A stretch of DNA of 64,000 bases from Ornithodoros turicata (GCF_037126465.1 NC_088203.1:106999507-107063506); one strand, 5' to 3'; shown: positions 1 to 10,404, counted from the stretch's first letter. Notes: generated from the letters alone by a model not told the origin. Numbers and translations: made by a program.

Positions 1-395
1 TTCTCAGCACCCCCACACTACTCTAACGCCCCCCCAAAATCTTACATCTCCCCAAAACGAAAACACCTGCCAGATATGCCAGAACCCCGAAAACAGCAGA
101 TATTGTGAGGAAGATCACGGATCGCAATCATCCCCATCGCTCTGACCATCGCGCGAGACCGCGCCCAATTCATTCTGGCCTCGAATTCCATCCTTTCCGG
201 CTGTCATTAAAAACCCCTCCTCCATTGGCTACACATGTGTCAGCTTTCTGCTTAACCCCCCCCCCCCCCCACCATTTTTGCAACACACCTCCGTGCTTGG
301 GATTCTGGATAAACCACTGATCACGTGCCCTTCTTGATGAGTGCTCCGCCACTCGTTATCTGATTAGACATGACGGCGATTGAAAGGGAACTCAC

Positions 396-774
396 TTTTG
401 GGCTTCTTGCGGTGACGTTTGTCTGGAAGTGACAGCGCGCTGGATGCGCTGTCAGTGCGCATCAGTAGGGGAGTTTGAACCTTGCTTGTTTTCCGCCATT
501 GTTTCTCTTTCCCTAGTGGAGGGAGAGGAATCCGATTGTCTAGCGTCACTCTTCCTGTCGTCACTTCGGGGTCATCTCGAAGAACGTCCGTAGTCACTTT
601 GGTTTCATCGGGATGGGACCGTTCCGTTCGGCTCCAAGACGGTTGCCGTTTCTTGAATCCAGACGTAGCCTTGGTGGTTGTCCTGCCTAGTGTGGCACGA
701 CGATTGGTGGTTAGCTCCTTAGGAATCCAGTATTCGTAGAGGATTTCTTGACCTCCGCTTTGGGTCAAAAAAGT
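396..774 (-). CDS. ADAMTSL/papilin-like gene, exon: spacer end plus basic linker
   Basis: Seen: the exon opens at a pyrimidine-rich acceptor (ctttctcgcag) and closes at a strong donor (AAAA|GTGAGT). It is open for 126 codons plus one base, so it runs from phase 0 to phase 1. The first 20 or so residues end in YEYWIP, the usual last strand of the ADAMTS spacer (compare YEYTLP-type ends). The rest is a Thr/Ser/Lys/Arg-rich linker with no cysteine, ending in a Lys/Arg cluster. Known: in ADAMTS-like proteins such linkers lead from the spacer to further TSR domains. The upstream intron is only 52 bp, far shorter than the others in this gene. Inferred: the protein continues beyond the left edge of the window. 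The linker length favours an ADAMTSL-type protein over papilin, but this is not certain. Confidence 0.8.
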
Positions 775-826
775 CTGCGAGAAAGGTTCTATGGAAGATG
801 CACTGCGTCGTGGGACAGTTCTGTAC

Positions 827-930
827 CATGAGTGTGAGTGGCCCTGTGGTTGGTCCTAAAGCGGAGAAACTTTCGTTGTGGTCCGGTGCCATGCTGTATG
901 TGAAGACTGTGCCTCCAAGTTGAAGCTCCC
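827..930 (-). CDS. ADAMTSL/papilin-like gene, exon: middle of spacer
   Basis: Seen: acceptor catatcccag, donor ATG|GTACAG, 104 bp (2 bases plus 34 codons), phase 1 to phase 0. The peptide reads ELQLGGTVFTYSM, then a GPT..GPLTLM segment. These match the spacer pattern of a Gly-Thr-x-Phe-x-Tyr strand followed by an x-x-GPT-x-x-PL strand. It joins in frame to the next exon (TFLTQSGG...), giving a continuous spacer C-terminus. Upstream lies a long intron that contains a decayed LINE. Splicing directly to the exon ending at 3984 keeps frame (G|GG, Gly), but about 20 residues usual for the family would then be missing. Confidence 0.85.
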
Positions 931-999
931 CTGGGATATGAGGCACAAATCGTGCGTCGCTTGTCAGGTTAAGAGGTGTACGTTCCAGCAGCGCTAGAG

Positions 1000-3425
1000 A
1001 GGAATGACACCACGGTAATATTGAATCATTATTGCGTCAAGTAGGAACAGGTCGGAATTGCGTCGTTCACTTTAACCATGCTATAATGTTGAATGGTTCT
1101 CCAGAAAAGTGTCGACGCTGTGGCAGAATGGGAAACGCAGCAATGCTAGAGGGATTCATTCGTGGCGAGGATGTCCTTCTTATGGCTCCTTCTCAAGAGA
1201 AACGTACATCACCGCTTGCTACAGTGCTACTTGCAATATGGCTCCGTGGTTCGTGTCTCGCTTTATGGACAGGCATAAGTTTTTATACGGTCCAATGGAG
1301 CGCACAGTGAGGGCCTAATTTGCAGTTCCCCTTGCACTTCAACGTCGAGTGTGCCTTTGACACGGTGGCAACAAATGATGCAGGCCCTCGATTCAGCCAC
1401 CATCGGAAGGAGGTCCGCCGCTTTCATTCATGATTTTCTCAGTGGCCCTACCTTCAGAGTCCACCTTTTTAACCTGATCTTCCCAAGTCCTTACCTAAGT
1501 CTATCCTGTAGATGAACTGTTCTGTTTACGCTGGGGGTATCGGGCAAAAACCCTAGTGGGCATCTCAGACAAGCCATCCAAGACGGCATAACTGCGGTTG
1601 GCGGTCCGTGGGCTGCGATGGACTTCCCAAGGCGAAGCATGCTTTATGCTCCTGGGACCGGGGGAAGTTTGGACCCACCTTCCCTAAATGGAATACCATT
1701 GTTCAGGGCGAAGACTTGCGTCTGTGATAGGCAGCCGCTGTCGTGCGCGCCATTCACAAAAGACAAAAATGTTTGTTCTCGCAGAACCTTGTTCGACGAC
1801 TACGAGGAGGCCCTATAAGCCTGGAGGCCTTACATCTGGATGCTCGTAACGCACAGTGCTAGCCATTCACCAGGCCACGACCGTAGCCAAGTCATTTTGT
1901 GGACTTCCGTTCACTCGCCGCAGTCCCTCCGCCCTCCAAGGCTCGGAGCAGCTCCACAGAAAGGGATTAATGAATGCCCTCGGCATTCCCATCTTTGCAG
2001 CTAACGAGGCTGCGTACAAGGATGACCCAGTCTTTCCCCTTCTCTGGCTGGTCACTCAACGACTGCTCAAGCACCATACACGACTCCGCAAAACTGTCCC
2101 TGGTAAAGCCCTGATCGCCAGAGTGCAGAGAAACTCCCTGGATTTATACTGAAATGCGTAGCGAAGTACGCTTAGCTGGTGTCAAGAGGAAGAGCGAACT
2201 CTTTGGACACCGTCGTTCAACGCCTCGATGCGGAGTGCCTCCACAACAACTGTAATCAACCCACGCACATTTACACTGCTGTCAGTGTGGATAAACACAC
2301 CAGGACTAAGCGCCACCGCATTGCTCAAGATTAACTGAGCAGAAAGTCTACTGGTGTACATCGGCAGACGCGGAATTGCGGACAATAACAGAAGCGCTTA
2401 AGGCTGCCGAGGACACGAACTTCACCAACATTGTCATAATCAGGGACTCACGGACCCCTATTTCGCGTATCAAATATCACTACGAAACATGTTTCGCGCA
2501 GGAAAGGCACGGCTGCAAATAGCACGGCTTGAATCCCAGGGCACAGCGGTATCGCTACACTGGATGACTTCCCATAAGGGCAAGCCAAGCAGGCAAGATG
2601 ACTTCCCAAGCAGGCAATGACCACATTGATGATTTGGCTAAAACAGCTGCGAAAACCAGACCGAAAGTCAAAGCTCCCCCAAGCAATTTCTGCTGCTCGA
2701 ATTCAACCAGGGGGCATGTGTGGAGGCTACACCCTGACATGCAAACGTGAGACGGATCTGCACCACCACTCTGTGCAACAAGTGGGCTTTTTGGGGTCGA
2801 GGCTTCCCTCCTCCTTCGCAGTGCATACACACGAGCCCACGTTTTCAAGCTCGGCCGTACTGCTTGCGACACACTTTTCTGAAAGCGGCATCCCGTGATT
2901 TATCCAACCTCGAATCCCCAGGTGTTGCAAGATAATTTATTTCGAGTAATAAACACGCGCAGCATATGGCCCACCTTTGAATACAATATTGTCACAACAT
3001 TTTCGAGGGCAACCTAGGAGATATCAGCTGCAGAAGTACTGACAGACGATTTCAGGCAAGAGTGTCGCGAATAGTACATCGAACCGTGGATGCCTCCACT
3101 GCGGGGAAACAGAAACAGAGGAGCACGTTATAATGAAATGTCCAGCCACTGGGTGCAAGACGTAGGCTTCTGCAAGCTGTGCACATCTGAACCCCAGCTC
3201 GAGGAGATCTCGTCGGAAGCTCGTCCAAAGAGCTCCGCTGAACTTTTTCAAGGGCGGCTACAGACCATGCTGCCTACCAGCAAATATTTAACCTCCGCTT
3301 CCTCCCACTACTCTCCCCCCGAGCAACAGGCCGACCTCTCGTCGACCCAACGTTATCCCCCCTCCTCGCACATTCATCTGTATATGCCACGGATGAATCC
3401 TTCTGCATTGGCCTCAAGGTGCCTT
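1000..3425 (+). mobile_element. Degraded LINE with RT, RNase H and C-terminal zinc finger
   Basis: Seen as broken reading frames on the plus strand. Around 1110 there is a CxxCGRMG stretch like an ORF1 zinc knuckle. From about 1345 come reverse-transcriptase palm pieces (AFDTV, then FLSGPTFRV). Near 1532 the catalytic YADD position reads YAGG. Near 1960 is the post-RT block NALGIPIFAANE. RNase H remnants follow near 2270 (HIYTAVSVDKHTR) and 2530-2650 (ARLESQGTAVSLHW, then a GND..DDLAKTAAK tail). Near 3090 is the CLHCGETETEEHVI zinc-finger signature of LINE C-termini. Known: RT plus RNase H fits I-like LINE groups. The endonuclease segment is not visible, so an internal deletion is likely. Many stops and frameshifts make it a dead copy. 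It sits antisense inside the spacer intron of the ADAMTSL-like gene. Confidence 0.78.
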
Positions 3426-3856
3426 TCATTCTGCGAGTTTGAGTTTATGATTTAGAATTTTCTTGCGCAAAGATTTCTGGGATCACCTTTCATTCTGCGA
3501 GGACACATTTTTGCGCTCAACTTGTGCCATGTGGGGGAGTCCGCGGCGATGGCAGCACAACTTGGAGGAACCTTCAACTAAACGACAGATGACGATAGCT
3601 GCTTGGTCTACTCTTCACAACGAGCGTCAGTCTGCGACGACGACCGCAACGATGAGATGTCGGTGGGATACTCTACGATTTAGACTATGACTATAGGTGG
3701 CGGTATATAGGGGGATATAGGGGCATATATAGCGTTAAATCCTAACTGATCTATAGTAGCCTGCCAGGGCATGGGCTAAAAATAGTTTTAACATCGCGCA
3801 AAAACGGTGACGTAGCAGCCGCGAGCGACGCTCTCACGACAGTCACCTCGTAAGAC

Positions 3857-3883
3857 CTGTCTTCTTGTCAACTAGGATCTCTT
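3857..3883 (-). CDS. Candidate small spacer exon (tentative)
   Basis: Seen: a good acceptor (tgtgtttttacag) followed by 27 bases in the phase needed by the exon ending at 3984, with an AG|GTCTTA donor giving phase 1 as the exon at 930 requires. The insert would add about nine residues (EEILVDKKT) between NFL and GELQLGG. A competing donor (CGAG|GTGACT, ending at 3847) breaks phase. Against it: the usual spacer has about 20 residues here, including a Leu-Asn-Gly motif, which this lacks. The true exon may lie elsewhere, or have been lost near the LINE insertion. Confidence 0.25.
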
Positions 3884-3983
3884 CTGTAAAAACACACAAT
3901 ATTTGTCGGTCCTACAATCAACTGCTATCAAATACAAAAATATCCAGGCGTCTTTCACGCTAGTTCTTTAAAAAGATGCTTGC

Positions 3984-4070
3984 CTAAGAAATTCTTGGTG
4001 TGTTCCTGGACGCGAACATTGGTGGCTCCCGCTGGAATGACCGTGACAGGGTTATAGTCATGGAAGTTAC
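3984..4070 (-). CDS. ADAMTSL/papilin-like gene, exon: start of spacer
   Basis: Seen: acceptor ttcactttctttcag, 87 bp, phase 1 to phase 1. The peptide contains VTVIPAGATNVRV and ends KNFL. This matches the highly conserved spacer entry (IPxGATxIxVxE...NxLAL) of ADAMTS, ADAMTSL and papilin. The 3' boundary has no GT; the best donor is AG|GCAAGC, a GC-AG intron. Without splicing there, the frame runs into a stop within about nine codons. The first two bases complete a Gly codon with the preceding exon. The domain identity is strong; the exact 3' edge is less so. Confidence 0.85.
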   Translation of the reverse strand, partial: VTSMTITLSRSFQREPPMFASRNTPRIS

Positions 4071-4127
4071 CTGAAAGAAAGTGAACAAGTTAAAGGAGGA
4101 ACACGTTCTTAACGAGAACCCTCTCAC

Positions 4128-4242
4128 CGTTCGTGGATGAATACATCTGCTGAACTTGAACGCAGGATAGGTTGCGTCCGCCACAGATAGCGCACATGTC
4201 CCTGCTCGTCTGAGAACCCAGAATGTCGTCGCAGCCCAACTT
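4128..4242 (-). CDS. ADAMTSL/papilin-like gene, exon: cysteine-rich region, C-terminal part
   Basis: Seen: acceptor cctgtttatgtag, donor AACG|GTGAGA, 115 bp (38 codons plus one base), phase 0 to phase 1. The peptide carries the family hallmark GCDDILGS followed by MCAICGGRNLSC, matching GCDxxLGS...DxCGVCGGxxxxC of ADAMTS cysteine-rich domains. One oddity is Ala in place of the usual Gly in CGVCGG (CAICGG). Frame joins cleanly to exons on both sides. Together with its neighbours this gives unambiguous assignment to the ADAMTS/ADAMTSL/papilin superfamily. Confidence 0.92.
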
Positions 4243-4893
4243 CTACATAAACAGGGGGGACAACATAACGCTTCTGTCCATAAATATCTAGTTTTTTTTT
4301 AGCAAATACTGACACCAAATATAAAACCCTACGAGAGTAGCACAGACGATGTATTTGTAGGTGGGTTGTACGGCAGGGCAGACATGCTGCGCAAGGCTGT
4401 ACGTAAACGTAAGACTCGTTCACTTTTGAACGAGAGGTTTTTGGACAAACGTGGGACAGTCATTACTTAAAGCCATTTCAATTTCTAAATAAGAAGACTG
4501 TCTGTTTGCAAACAATTTACGCCACAAGGCCAAATGTCGCGGCAGAAGAAAGCCACGTGCCTTGTTTTGATGGCTTTTTTTCGATTATGGATGCCATTAC
4601 GACGGAAAGCTTCATGTGCGAGGCAGACACTAAACCCTGACCTGACCTCACGAAACGGCGAAGTTACGTGACGGCAACATCAACGTGCGCTTGTTTAGTC
4701 AACAATTTCCCAGTCCCACGCGGCGGATGGTCTGCCTGCTATACCTCACATTTATCTCTTACGACTGTCTCGCAACAAATGTCAGCCATGTCGTACTCGC
4801 AAAAACGCCATATATGTGCTTCTCTCAAAGCACTTGCAGCTTATAAAATGAAAACCTGTATTGTACGATACAAAAAAATCTTAGGTGACGAAA

Positions 4894-4987
4894 GAAGTCA
4901 CTGAAAAGGTTAGCCAGCTGTAGGACTCGAACCCACATCTTCTGGATTACCAATTGAGCTAAGCTAACGCGCCTCCCCAGCGACTTC
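4894..4987 (-). mobile_element. Short tRNA-like element with terminal inverted repeats
   Basis: Read on the minus strand, it has an A-box-like TTAGCTTAGCTCAATTGG and a perfect B box GGTTCGAGTCC. It is bounded by 10-bp inverted ends (GAAGTCRCTG). The second copy at 49027-49732 is the same sequence with a 16-bp anticodon-arm segment that this copy has lost, and with an 8-bp-duplicating insertion. This copy therefore serves as the empty site. It lies in the intron between the 4242 and 5321 exons. Confidence 0.7.
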
Positions 4988-5320
4988 TAAGAGTGCGTCA
5001 TCTGAATTTCATCATTTTTTCTTTCGAATTTTCATTCGAATTTCATCATTAATTTCTTCGGCACTTGAGGCTTTGTATGTATTTGTCCTTTCTATGTGTT
5101 CCAGCCTCAGAACATCAATTGCCATAATGTTCTTGATCTCAGATGGCACTGGGCACGCCGAAATGGTGACTTTCGATAGCTCCGAGTCTGGATCTCTACA
5201 GAAAAAAATAAAAAAAAATCAAATAAAACGCGTTCTCTGTGTTACATGTGTTATGTGCGTGATATATGCGGCCGACTTGGCGAGAAAATCGACAGTGATG
5301 ATCAATGAAGGGGGGCGTAC

Positions 5321-5442
5321 AGTACATCTTCCTCGGAAGCAGACACCATCAGCCATACAGGCCGTCCCGTTGGCCATTTTTCCGAAGCTGTACGACAGGG
5401 ATGAATCTTCCGAACGGCATCGCAATTCGCACGCGTTCTTCT
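5321..5442 (-). CDS. ADAMTSL/papilin-like gene, exon: cysteine-rich region, middle
   Basis: Seen: acceptor gatattgttttccag, donor ACT|GTACGC, 122 bp (2 bases plus 40 codons), phase 1 to phase 0. The peptide has CELRC, then FGKMANGTACMADGVCFRGRC. This matches the family pattern CxLxC...VxDGTxC...xVCxxGxC of the ADAMTS cysteine-rich domain. It joins in frame to KLGCDDILGS of the next exon, reproducing the standard GRC-x-x-x-GCD spacing. The previous exon donates the first base of the initial Lys codon. Confidence 0.9.
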
Positions 5443-5509
5443 CTGGAAAACAATATCAATAGGCATCAATGGGGCGACCTTTTGAGCAGCACGAGTGGCG
5501 TTTACTTAC

Positions 5510-5618
5510 TGTGATTGTTGTCAGGCACCCAATGCCTAACGCTATGCCCGAATACGTCTTTATTATTGTACTGCGAACACTGCGCCTCCGCGGAGTTGAC
5601 ACTCCCTGTTGGACACTT
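5510..5618 (-). CDS. ADAMTSL/papilin-like gene, exon: TSR to cysteine-rich junction
   Basis: Seen: acceptor acttgtgtttcag, excellent donor CACA|GTAAGT, 109 bp (36 codons plus one base), phase 0 to phase 1. The peptide opens KCPTGSVN, supplies the last TSR cysteine, then AEAQCSQYNNKDV and a HWVPD motif. These match the start of the ADAMTS cysteine-rich domain (FRxxQCxxYN...W.P). Frame and phase agree with both neighbours. Confidence 0.9.
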
Positions 5619-5790
5619 CTGAAACACAAGTTTTTGACGTTTAGTGTTCCGGATAATTGAAATTAGAGTTTCGGCGACTGGGAGCGGGGTGTTGCATTGT
5701 GCGAATCATTTGATCCATTATAAACTTCATGGTGAGAACCCGCGGATATCTTACAGAAAAATTTAATTGATCAAACTTTTTTCGCTCGTA

Positions 5791-6110
5791 CAGCTTGCTT
5801 CAACGTTAACTTTAACACAACGATGGTTGCTGGAGCAGTTAGAGAGCCACCCTATGGGCGCTAAGTAGAACTATAGGGAGAGAGAGAGAGAGTGGTGCTA
5901 TCCTACTGGTGTTTGAGGATGTTGTCGAGAAGCACCCTCCACCTCCTCACGATAACCCTCCTCTGCGGGAGCGGAGCGTCTCTTCTCGACAAACACCCCC
6001 AGGCGTGAGTGTGATAGAGAACAGATATAGTTCTACTTAGCGCGGATAGTGTGGCTCTCCAACTGCTGGGCTATCCGTCGCTGCGTTCAAGTTAACGTTG
6101 AAGCAAGCTG
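5791..6110. mobile_element. MITE with long terminal inverted repeats and TA duplication
   Basis: Ends CAGCTTGCTTCAACGTTAAC and its reverse complement are flanked by TA on both sides. Inverted similarity continues inward for nearly 100 bp, including GCGCTAAGTAGAACTATA on the left and its inverse on the right. The centre holds a short GA repeat and GC-rich filler and has no coding capacity. TA duplication suggests Tc1/mariner-type mobilisation. It lies in the intron between the exons at 5618 and 7076. Confidence 0.75.
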
Positions 6111-6681
6111 TACATCAGAGCTGATAAAATATCTCAAATACTTTTTTTTTTTTTTTTAATCTTTCCGGGAAAAGCACCGGAGAGGTCGGTTGTGAACAGC
6201 ATGAGAAACTGACTTCAGAGCTCGTGTGAGACGCATATATGTGTAATCCATATAGCTCTGTCTTTTGTGACGGCGCCTTGCAGCAATCTTGCGTCCTTGT
6301 TCTAACCCTGTGCAGCACCGTCAATGACTGCACTCATTCTATGTGTTCTTGACGTCTACTATAGCCTGCTTCAACTCCTCTGACCTCAGAGCCTTTGCCG
6401 TGAATGCGGAAATGTTATCTTCACAGCATTACATCTCCGGTGGCCGGCCGGATGTACTACTATCCTCATCAGTTACGACGCCTACGCGTGTGTGATATCT
6501 CATTTGCGTGTGTCATGTGTGTGTGTCCCTCATCGTTTTCATCGTCATCCCACTCATATCGTAACCCACATGCACTGAGGTATGGTACCGCAATTGTTGC
6601 GGTGAATCACCTCATCCCATGCTATTCATGTAGTTGTTGTTGTGACGGCGTTTAGCCAGATGCGGTCTCAGAATAGATGAC

Positions 6682-6905
6682 TTCAGAAAATCCCAGTGCT
6701 CTTTGCGCACGCATTGCATCCTGGGCGCTTGCTGAGCGGGGCAACGAAGAATAATCCTTCGCATTTCGCTTTCGCTGACCTTGACACGTCGTGGACAATG
6801 GACCGGTAGGGGAGAAATCGGAACAGTTTGGAGGCCACCGGTTTCTTTCGTATTAGTAAACTCCCACAGTTCAAAGCGGCGCTAAGCACTCTGGGATTTT
6901 CTGAA
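6682..6905 (-). repeat. Dispersed repeat family B, copy 1 (inverted ends)
   Basis: Ends TTCAGAAAATCCCAG and its inverse bound 224 bp. The reverse complement matches 13948-14165, for example GCGCCGCTTTGAA, GGTCTCCAAACTGTT-like, GTCAAGGTCAGCGAAA and CCCAGGATGCAA blocks. No clear target duplication and no coding content. A non-autonomous DNA transposon is likely. Confidence 0.55.
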
Positions 6906-7075
6906 CTCGTCTATTGGCGGTTTCATGTAACAAGGGGAGAGTGACGATGATGATGGCACAGGAGGGCAGCGCGATCCCTCTGAGGTTCGTGTGCATCCCA
7001 TAAGGATGCAGTATAACCGGCAGGATTGATTTCCTAAGTGAGTGACGTCACGGTTCTGTAAGAGTGCGTCAGTAC

Positions 7076-7136
7076 CTGTTTGTTACACAGCTTGTGTTGC
7101 ACAAAATTTCCGGAGCACCTTGAGCCTTCGTGTCCC
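7076..7136 (-). CDS. ADAMTSL/papilin-like gene, exon: TSR second half
   Basis: Seen: acceptor gtttccaatatttcag, donor AACAG|GTACTG, 61 bp (1 base plus 20 codons), phase 2 to phase 0. The first base completes a Gly codon with the preceding TSR exon. The peptide GHEGSRCSGNFVQHKLCNKQ gives the CxG...xxCN-x-Q signature of the second half of a TSR. The final TSR cysteine falls in the next exon (KC). The short exon would be missed by simple ORF length filters. Its assignment rests on phase and the TSR cysteine spacing. Confidence 0.87.
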
Positions 7137-7813
7137 CTGAAATATTGGAAACATTTAAATTGGAAAACAAAAATAAAGGATGCACTCCTCGCAAAGAGAG
7201 TCTACATCATTTAACAGTATAATGCACACTGCAGTAGGACATACCAAGCAGGTAACGAACAGATCGGTGCTATAAGAACAAACTACAACTGCGTAACGGT
7301 GATGTTATAACGACAGCGGTATTTCTCCATTGGAATCAGTTTACTACAAGTGCCGCAGAAGGTGTTTCGATTCTACGAGCGGGGCTCTATACTAAATTGT
7401 ATGCTAAGACGTCCAATACCGGGCGGAGCCTCTTTCTGTTCGCTTTTCATTCTAGAACAGTGCGACAGCTGAGAAAGAAAAAAGAAAAAAGGCGGAAAGG
7501 GGGCGTAAAAGTCTCTGAAACCAAAGAACCTCTACCGACAGCCTCTATTATTATGGGCCTGACAGCGATGCAGTCAGACAAACATCAAACATCATCATTA
7601 AAATAGTTTGTCTCGTTTTTTAACCATCCCATGGAGAGAACGGAGTCTTCATTTGGAGTTTCGCGTGCTCTAATCTCAGCTTAAGAACTCAAATGAAAAC
7701 TCTTCCCGCAGGAGATAAACAAACCTGAGTAGTTTTACCATTCTACGGGTAGAACTCTTCTTTCGCTTTGTCTGGAACTCAGTAAAACGAGTGCCATCTT
7801 AAGAGACACTAAC

Positions 7814-7926
7814 CCTGGTTGGCACGTCCTTGTCCTGGAAGATATTCCTCCACCGCAGGTCCGACTGCATGGTGCCCACGAACTCCACAAGGACCAACGA
7901 GCATACCCAAAGCTTGTGCTTTCTCC
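7814..7926 (-). CDS. ADAMTSL/papilin-like gene, exon: TSR first half
   Basis: Seen: acceptor gaggtcttttttag, donor AACCAGG|GTTAGT, 113 bp (37 codons plus 2 bases), phase 0 to phase 2. The peptide has the three-tryptophan ladder WSLWSSW, then [18 protein letters not shown], a textbook thrombospondin type 1 repeat core: W-x-x-W-x-x-W, CSxTCGGG and alternating Arg for cation-pi stacking. Known: the WxxW and CSxTC motifs are C-mannosylation and O-fucosylation sites in this family. It is preceded in frame by the signal-peptide exon, so this is the first domain of the mature secreted protein. Confidence 0.92.
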
Positions 7927-7929
7927 CTA

Positions 7930-9836
7930 AAAAAGACCTCGATAAGTGTGTACAGGTTCTAAATGAAAGTCACAAGGCACTTGCATGCACTGTGAGCGAG
8001 ACGCCCTTCAACTCCCTCTGTGGGACATCGTGTGAAAGACACACAAGGTTCTGTTTCTTTCCAGCCATATCGCGTTTCGCTTCATCGTTAGCTTTGTCAG
8101 TTTCATGCACTGATTGTGGTCCTGAGGCGCATTGTTTTGGTTCATCCGGCGATGGCCATTTCAACGTACGTTCCAGGATACAAAAAAAAAAATTAATAGA
8201 AGCGAGGATTGTCTTTGTCTTGTCATTCTGCTATCTCACTTTTCCCCCTGAAGCCGCTAACTAAATAGTTAGTTTTTTTTCTTTTTTGGTAGTAAGTCAC
8301 GTAGTAGTTGTATACTCTCTTTGAGAGTGTCCACCTGGCCCTTGTACTGAATTTCAAAAATGGCACGAATGCTGCTCTCATAGCTTTTTCGAAGTCCGGT
8401 GCACCCGGAAAACGCCCGATTCTCTTCATTATTAGCGCGCCGCGGAATTTTTACCTCTATGGTGGTTATCCACCGGGAGGTACGGTATATGTCGGGCTCT
8501 TTTTTTTTTTTTATTGTTGTTGTTGTTAAACCCCCCCCCCCCATTTCTTTGCGAATACCAAGCACGTACAGTATTTAGTAGAAATATATGCGCTCATGTC
8601 CGATGTAAATATAATTTGAGTTGTGCTTGTGATTTCAATTTGAGTTTGAATGTAACAAAAGGGGGAGAAATTGAATTCGTCAACCCGACGAATTCCGCTA
8701 TTCCCATAATAAACCCCACATGACATGAAAAGGAAAAATAAAAAGGCAAAAAAAAAAACATGGCCCCTCCCTCTCCTCGAACTGCGTATGCACATGTATA
8801 TCTGCATCCATATGATTACAATCGTGAATTTAATGAAAGGAATCGCGACAACCTAAAACTGGAACAAGGAACTCGACGACACACGCCTAGCACGCGCTCC
8901 TAAAGTACAGTCTTGATATCTATAAAGTTTAAAAGCAACGCTGCATATCTTTTTGGTGCTGGTAACTAATTCGCGAAGAAGGTATGTTTAAGCAATATGT
9001 GCACCTTAAGCCGCATGCTATTTGCTAGACAGAAAGACAAAATGACCCGATAACAGCCGAATATGTACCCATCCAACCCGACATAACCCGACAAAAAGTC
9101 GAAGGACTGACGCGCGGCCGAGTGCTGCGAAGAGTCTCGCCGAAATTGTTCTGCGCCACGTAGGTGGTTGCTTTTGTCGTGTTGGCGCTTATATATTCGC
9201 ATGTAGGCCCTGGCCCTTGAGTGCGATCGTTCAGAGAGACATCCAAATTCTGCCGACCGTTAACGAGACAAATGGGACCCATGTCGCAATAAAAGCTGCT
9301 GCCGATATGACACCCATCTCGCATGCAGATGATATGTGCTCCCTTCGGAGATAAAATTTGATTGGCTGTGGAGAGAGCTCCATGTGCTCGTATAAAGAGT
9401 GCTTCTATAATTGGGGGGTTACTTGGTGCATTGCGTACGTATCAGCTTCTACGGCGATTCCTAAAACATTTTACGAGAACGCGTCTGTGTCACCGACTAA
9501 CTCTTGTAACGCGACGTCCGTGGAGTGTGGGTAATACTTCTTTAAGTTTCCCACAACAAACGCGCACCTATAATGTTTGTACGATGTTTCGTGTATGATA
9601 CAAACAAGGCACACATTTACGGAGAACGAAATTTGCCGGAATTACGTAGTTTAATTAGTTATTTGAAGGTAGGCGGCGACGTTAACGGCAGTATATACTT
9701 CCAATGGTTCCCGCCGGGAAATGTCCTCGGTAAAATACGCTGCTTCATTATACTGGTTATTTTGTGTGCATATAAGTTAGCCGAGTTTTCCCGGAAACAT
9801 TCTTACGTTCGGTTGGTCTTTTTCTCCGTTATACTT
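7930..9836. other. Intron-like stretch, no gene recognised
   Basis: This separates the signal-peptide and TSR exons of the minus-strand gene. It contains homopolymer runs (poly-A near 8180, poly-T near 8272 and 8500, poly-C near 8530) and no convincing exon, tRNA or bounded repeat. Confidence 0.5.
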
Positions 9837-9838
9837 AC

Positions 9839-9906
9839 CAGACGAAAAAGTAGCCCCATGGCGAAGGAAGACAAGATCATTAGGGACGTTAGTCGACGCC
9901 ACATGT
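9839..9906 (-). CDS. ADAMTSL/papilin-like gene, exon with start codon and signal peptide
   Basis: Seen: a strong acceptor (tttcttttttgtccttgcag) and strong donor (CTG|GTAAGT) bound 68 bp. Two bases after the acceptor, ATG (9904-9902) opens a 22-residue reading frame: MWRRLTSLMIL, then a hydrophobic stretch ending LLFRL. It has a basic n-region and hydrophobic core, as expected of a signal peptide. It ends in phase 0, exactly what the TSR exon at 7926 needs. The acceptor just upstream of the ATG implies at least one untranslated 5' exon further right. The other two frames of this exon are less attractive: one stops, the other lacks a start. Start choice is inference, but the phase match and secretion signal before a TSR make it persuasive. 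Confidence 0.75.
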
Positions 9907-10404
9907 CTGCAAGGACAAAAAAGAAAGCCATTTAGTTTGGACCGATTTTGTTCCGCTACCATCATCGACGTCACCCACCTATCCAATACGTTCAGCCTTA
10001 AGCGCGGTTCTACGACACCCATCTCTTTTATCGTCCATGCGAAACAGAGGGGTTTAAACCGTAAGAGCAGCACTGGTACGATTTATGTAACTACTGGAAG
10101 ACTAATTACGTAAAATTTATTAACGAACTTTTTCGTTAGGTGTTTTCGGGAAAATGCGAGACGGCTGAATTATTTGAACCCGCTCACTTTTTTAAAAATC
10201 CTCAAACGAGCACGTACTTTGAGATTTGATTCGCCAAATTTTCGTACGCGAATGAGCCGAAACTAGTCACTACACACTTGAGAGCACAATGAGCCACACA
10301 CACAAACAGAACTACACACTTGTCGAGCGCTGAAACCACACGACCTTCAGCCTATCCGGGCCGGAAACAGTAAATAGGTAATTGGAATTGATTTACACGT
10401 AAGG

